Assembly: GCA_023437255.1 (NCBI GenBank)
Contig: JAEZGR010000068.1
Location: 1-9,024 of the forward strand
Source of the DNA: Pseudomonadota bacterium
Lineage (GTDB): Bacteria > Pseudomonadota > Gammaproteobacteria > Burkholderiales > Burkholderiaceae_B
DNA length: 9,024 nt
Direction of reading: 5' to 3'
Part shown: piece after piece, positions 7,347-9,024 of the stretch
Position numbering within the stretch: position 1 is the stretch's first letter
How the letters are laid out: every line of letters starts with the position of its first letter
Translations under genes and position numbers: made by a program
The notes under the pieces: model-generated
Seen by the model: only the letters and a program-made list of their open reading frames with translations
What the model was told of the DNA's origin: nothing
The model's database searches: none

Positions 7347-9015
7347 AAACGTGCCAGCGGGTTTGCACCACGCGGAACCGGTTGGCCACGAACGCACTGT
7401 CTGACAGCGCGGCGTTGGCAGCCGGGTTGGCGCCGGTACCGTGGAAGTCGCTGAAAGCCGCCGTCTGATTGACGAACACGCCGCCGGTCAGATTCAGAGA
7501 CAGCGACACACCCGCCCGCTCGGCCGCCTTGCGCATGTCGGTGGCCACCTGATCATCGGTGGTGTAACCCGAAAGCGTGAGCGCACCATGTTGCTGAACC
7601 GTATCGCGGGCCAGCGCAATGCTGTGTTCGGTGGAGTCTGTCGCAACAATGAACACGATCGGCCGGAACCATTCCTGGAAGATGCGTTCGTCGGAAGCGT
7701 CGGCCTTGAGCACCAGCGGCGTGCGCACGCGCGCACCCGCAAACTGCGGATGCTCGAGCGCCCTGCTGTCGCACAGTACCGGCAGCCCCAGCGCGCGCGC
7801 ATCGTCGATGCGCTTTGCCGTGCCTTCGTTCTGAATGGCGCCTGTCAGCTCCACTGCCTTGGCCGGATCGCTGACCATGCGCTCGACCGACTGGGCCAGG
7901 GCATTGGCGACCTCGTCGAAGCTCATATGGCCCTCGTTGGTACGAATGCCATCGCGCGGCACGTACACGTTCTGAGGTGCCGTACACATCTGGCCCGAAT
8001 ACAGGGCAAACGAGAACGCCAGATTGCGTGCCACCGACTTGATGTCTTCGACGGAATCGATGATGACCTGATTGACACCCGCCTTCTCGGTGTAGACGAG
8101 CGCGTGGCGTGCATTGGCTTCGAGCCAGTTGCCGTTGGTGCTGCTGCCGGTGAAGTCGATGATGCGCACGGCGGGGTTCATGGCGAGTTCGCGTGCGGTG
8201 TCATCGCTGGCGCCGTGGGCTGCCAGCTGCACGACGTTGGGGTCGAAACCGCCTTCGGCCAATACTTCGCGTGCCACCTGCACGGTGATCGCCAGCGGCA
8301 GAATCGCACCGGGGTGCGGCTTGACGATGACGGGATTACCGGTGGCCAGGCTCGCAAACAGGCCCGGGTATCCGTTCCAGGTGGGAAAGGTCGACACGCC
8401 GATCACCAGCGCGACGCCACGAGGCACGACGGTGAAGCGCTTCTGCATGCGCAGCGGGTCGTGCTTGCCCTGGGGCTTTTCCCAGTCGGCCAGCTCGGGG
8501 ATGCGCGACATTTCTTGCCACGCGTAGGTCACTGCTTCAAGACCACGGTCTTGCGCATGCGGGCCGCCTGCCTGGAAGGCCATCATGAAGCCCTGTCCTG
8601 TGGTGTGCTGCACCGCATTGGCAATTTCGAAGCTGCGCTTGTTCAGGCGCTTGAGGATCTCGAGGCTCACGCCCACCCAGGCCTTGGGACCCGCTTCGCG
8701 CCAGGTCTCGAGCGCCTGCTCGGCCTGTCGCACCAGGACATCGGCCTCGGTTTTGGGGTAACGAATATCGAGATCGAAGCCATAGGGGGAGCGCTCGCCG
8801 CCCACCGTACCGTTGGCACCCGGCTGGTCTAGCGGGAAATCCTTGCCGCGCAGAGCCTCGAACGCGTTTCGGCCGTCTTCAGCCGCGGTTTCGCCATACA
8901 CGCGGGGGCTGGGTGATTCGGAAAACGGGCTCCAGTAGCCCCGGCTGGTCGCGGCGGCTACCGCCTGCTCCAGCATCTCGCGATTGCTTTCGAAAAAATC
9001 CACCGACACGTTCAT
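7345..9015 (-). CDS. paaN: Phenylacetic acid degradation protein PaaN (aldehyde dehydrogenase, no hydratase domain)
   Basis: A 556-residue aldehyde dehydrogenase superfamily protein of the stand-alone PaaN type. It probably oxidises the reactive open-chain semialdehyde-CoA formed after oxepin ring hydrolysis. ALDH landmarks: FPTWNGYPGLFASLATGNPV (210-229), VKPHP (231-235), the nucleotide-binding FTGSSTNG (288-295), the general base E310 in YTEKAG, the catalytic C344 in SGQMCTAPQN (340-349), and QEWFRPIVF (447-455) in place of the usual EEIFGPV. The N-terminal about 90 residues (with RGYWSPFSESPSPRVYGE) are characteristic of PaaN and absent from ordinary ALDHs. Unlike E. coli PaaZ there is no C-terminal MaoC hydratase domain, so ring opening needs a separate protein. 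AAGGAG lies only 2 nt before the ATG, an unusually short spacing, but the N-terminus fits the family. The promoter or upstream paa genes lie beyond the right edge. The related box-pathway semialdehyde dehydrogenase is less likely given the neighbours. Confidence 0.93.
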   Translation of the reverse strand: MNVSVDFFESNREMLEQAVAAATSRGYWSPFSESPSPRVYGETAAEDGRNAFEALRGKDFPLDQPGANGTVGGERSPYGFDLDIRYPKTEADVLVRQAEQALETWREAGPKAWVGVSLEILKRLNKRSFEIANAVQHTTGQGFMMAFQAGGPHAQDRGLEAVTYAWQEMSRIPELADWEKPQGKHDPLRMQKRFTVVPRGVALVIGVSTFPTWNGYPGLFASLATGNPVIVKPHPGAILPLAITVQVAREVLAEGGFDPNVVQLAAHGASDDTARELAMNPAVRIIDFTGSSTNGNWLEANARHALVYTEKAGVNQVIIDSVEDIKSVARNLAFSFALYSGQMCTAPQNVYVPRDGIRTNEGHMSFDEVANALAQSVERMVSDPAKAVELTGAIQNEGTAKRIDDARALGLPVLCDSRALEHPQFAGARVRTPLVLKADASDERIFQEWFRPIVFIVATDSTEHSIALARDTVQQHGALTLSGYTTDDQVATDMRKAAERAGVSLSLNLTGGVFVNQTAAFSDFHGTGANPAANAALSDSAFVANRFRVVQTRWHV

Positions 9016-9017
9016 GT

Positions 9018-9023
9018 CTCCTT
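9018..9023 (-). promoter_or_regulatory. Ribosome binding site of paaN (short spacing)
   Basis: AAGGAG on the minus strand with just two bases before the ATG at 9013-9015. The site is strong in sequence but closer to the start than usual. The window ends one base further, so any promoter is out of sight. Confidence 0.6.
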
Positions 9024-9024
9024 G

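Noticed and set aside
7335..7397. N-terminal extension of paaG from the ATG at 7397
   Set aside because: It would add 21 residues inside the paaN coding end that do not match PaaG, whereas GTG at 7334 has an ideal Shine-Dalgarno sequence and gives the family length.
6522..7454. 310-codon open frame on the plus strand opposite paaG and the paaN end
   Set aside because: It spans two well-supported minus-strand genes and shows no family resemblance.
7441..8832. 463-codon open frame on the plus strand opposite paaN
   Set aside because: It is complementary to the coding frame of a clear aldehyde dehydrogenase and has no motif or convincing ribosome binding site.
1..9024. tRNA genes, CRISPR arrays, insertion sequences, phage or defence genes
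   Set aside because: I found no cloverleaf-like sequence, no regularly spaced direct repeats, and no transposase or integrase motifs; nearly all bases are accounted for by conserved metabolic or housekeeping genes.

Overview
The window is a GC-rich proteobacterial segment in which every supported gene lies on the minus strand. Gene content and protein similarity suggest a betaproteobacterium, probably of the Burkholderiales/Alcaligenaceae type. The basis is the acpS-nagZ-uvrC-pgsA neighbourhood together with a phenylacetate cluster that uses the stand-alone PaaN form. The genus cannot be fixed by reading alone.

In transcription order (right to left), the right half (4702-9015) holds part of a phenylacetate catabolic operon: paaN (aldehyde dehydrogenase), paaG (epoxide isomerase), paaI (rescue thioesterase) and paaK (phenylacetate-CoA ligase). 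The first three genes are tightly spaced: 10 nt between paaN and paaG, and a 1-nt stop/start overlap between paaG and paaI. paaK follows after 57 nt. PaaK activates phenylacetate to its CoA thioester, PaaG isomerises the ring epoxide to oxepin-CoA, PaaN probably oxidises the ring-opened semialdehyde, and PaaI hydrolyses dead-end CoA esters. The ring epoxygenase genes (paaABCDE), a ring-opening MaoC-type hydratase and the beta-oxidation genes are not in the window.

A 154-nt intergenic segment (4548-4701) with two GC-rich inverted repeats and a possible promoter separates paaK from a housekeeping block read in the same direction. That block is acpS (holo-ACP synthase), nagZ (muropeptide recycling glucosaminidase), uvrC (excision nuclease subunit, whose 5' end overlaps nagZ by 38 nt) and pgsA (phosphatidylglycerophosphate synthase). 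An MFS transporter starts 8 nt after pgsA and runs off the left edge (1-618); it is open to the first base of the window.

No tRNA, rRNA, CRISPR array, insertion sequence, phage gene or attachment site was seen, and no gap exceeds 300 nt. I see no convincing undescribed system. The points worth a second look are the junction of a catabolic operon with a core operon, the structured intergenic segment, the long gene overlap, the Fsr-like transporter, and the fact that PaaN lacks the hydratase domain.
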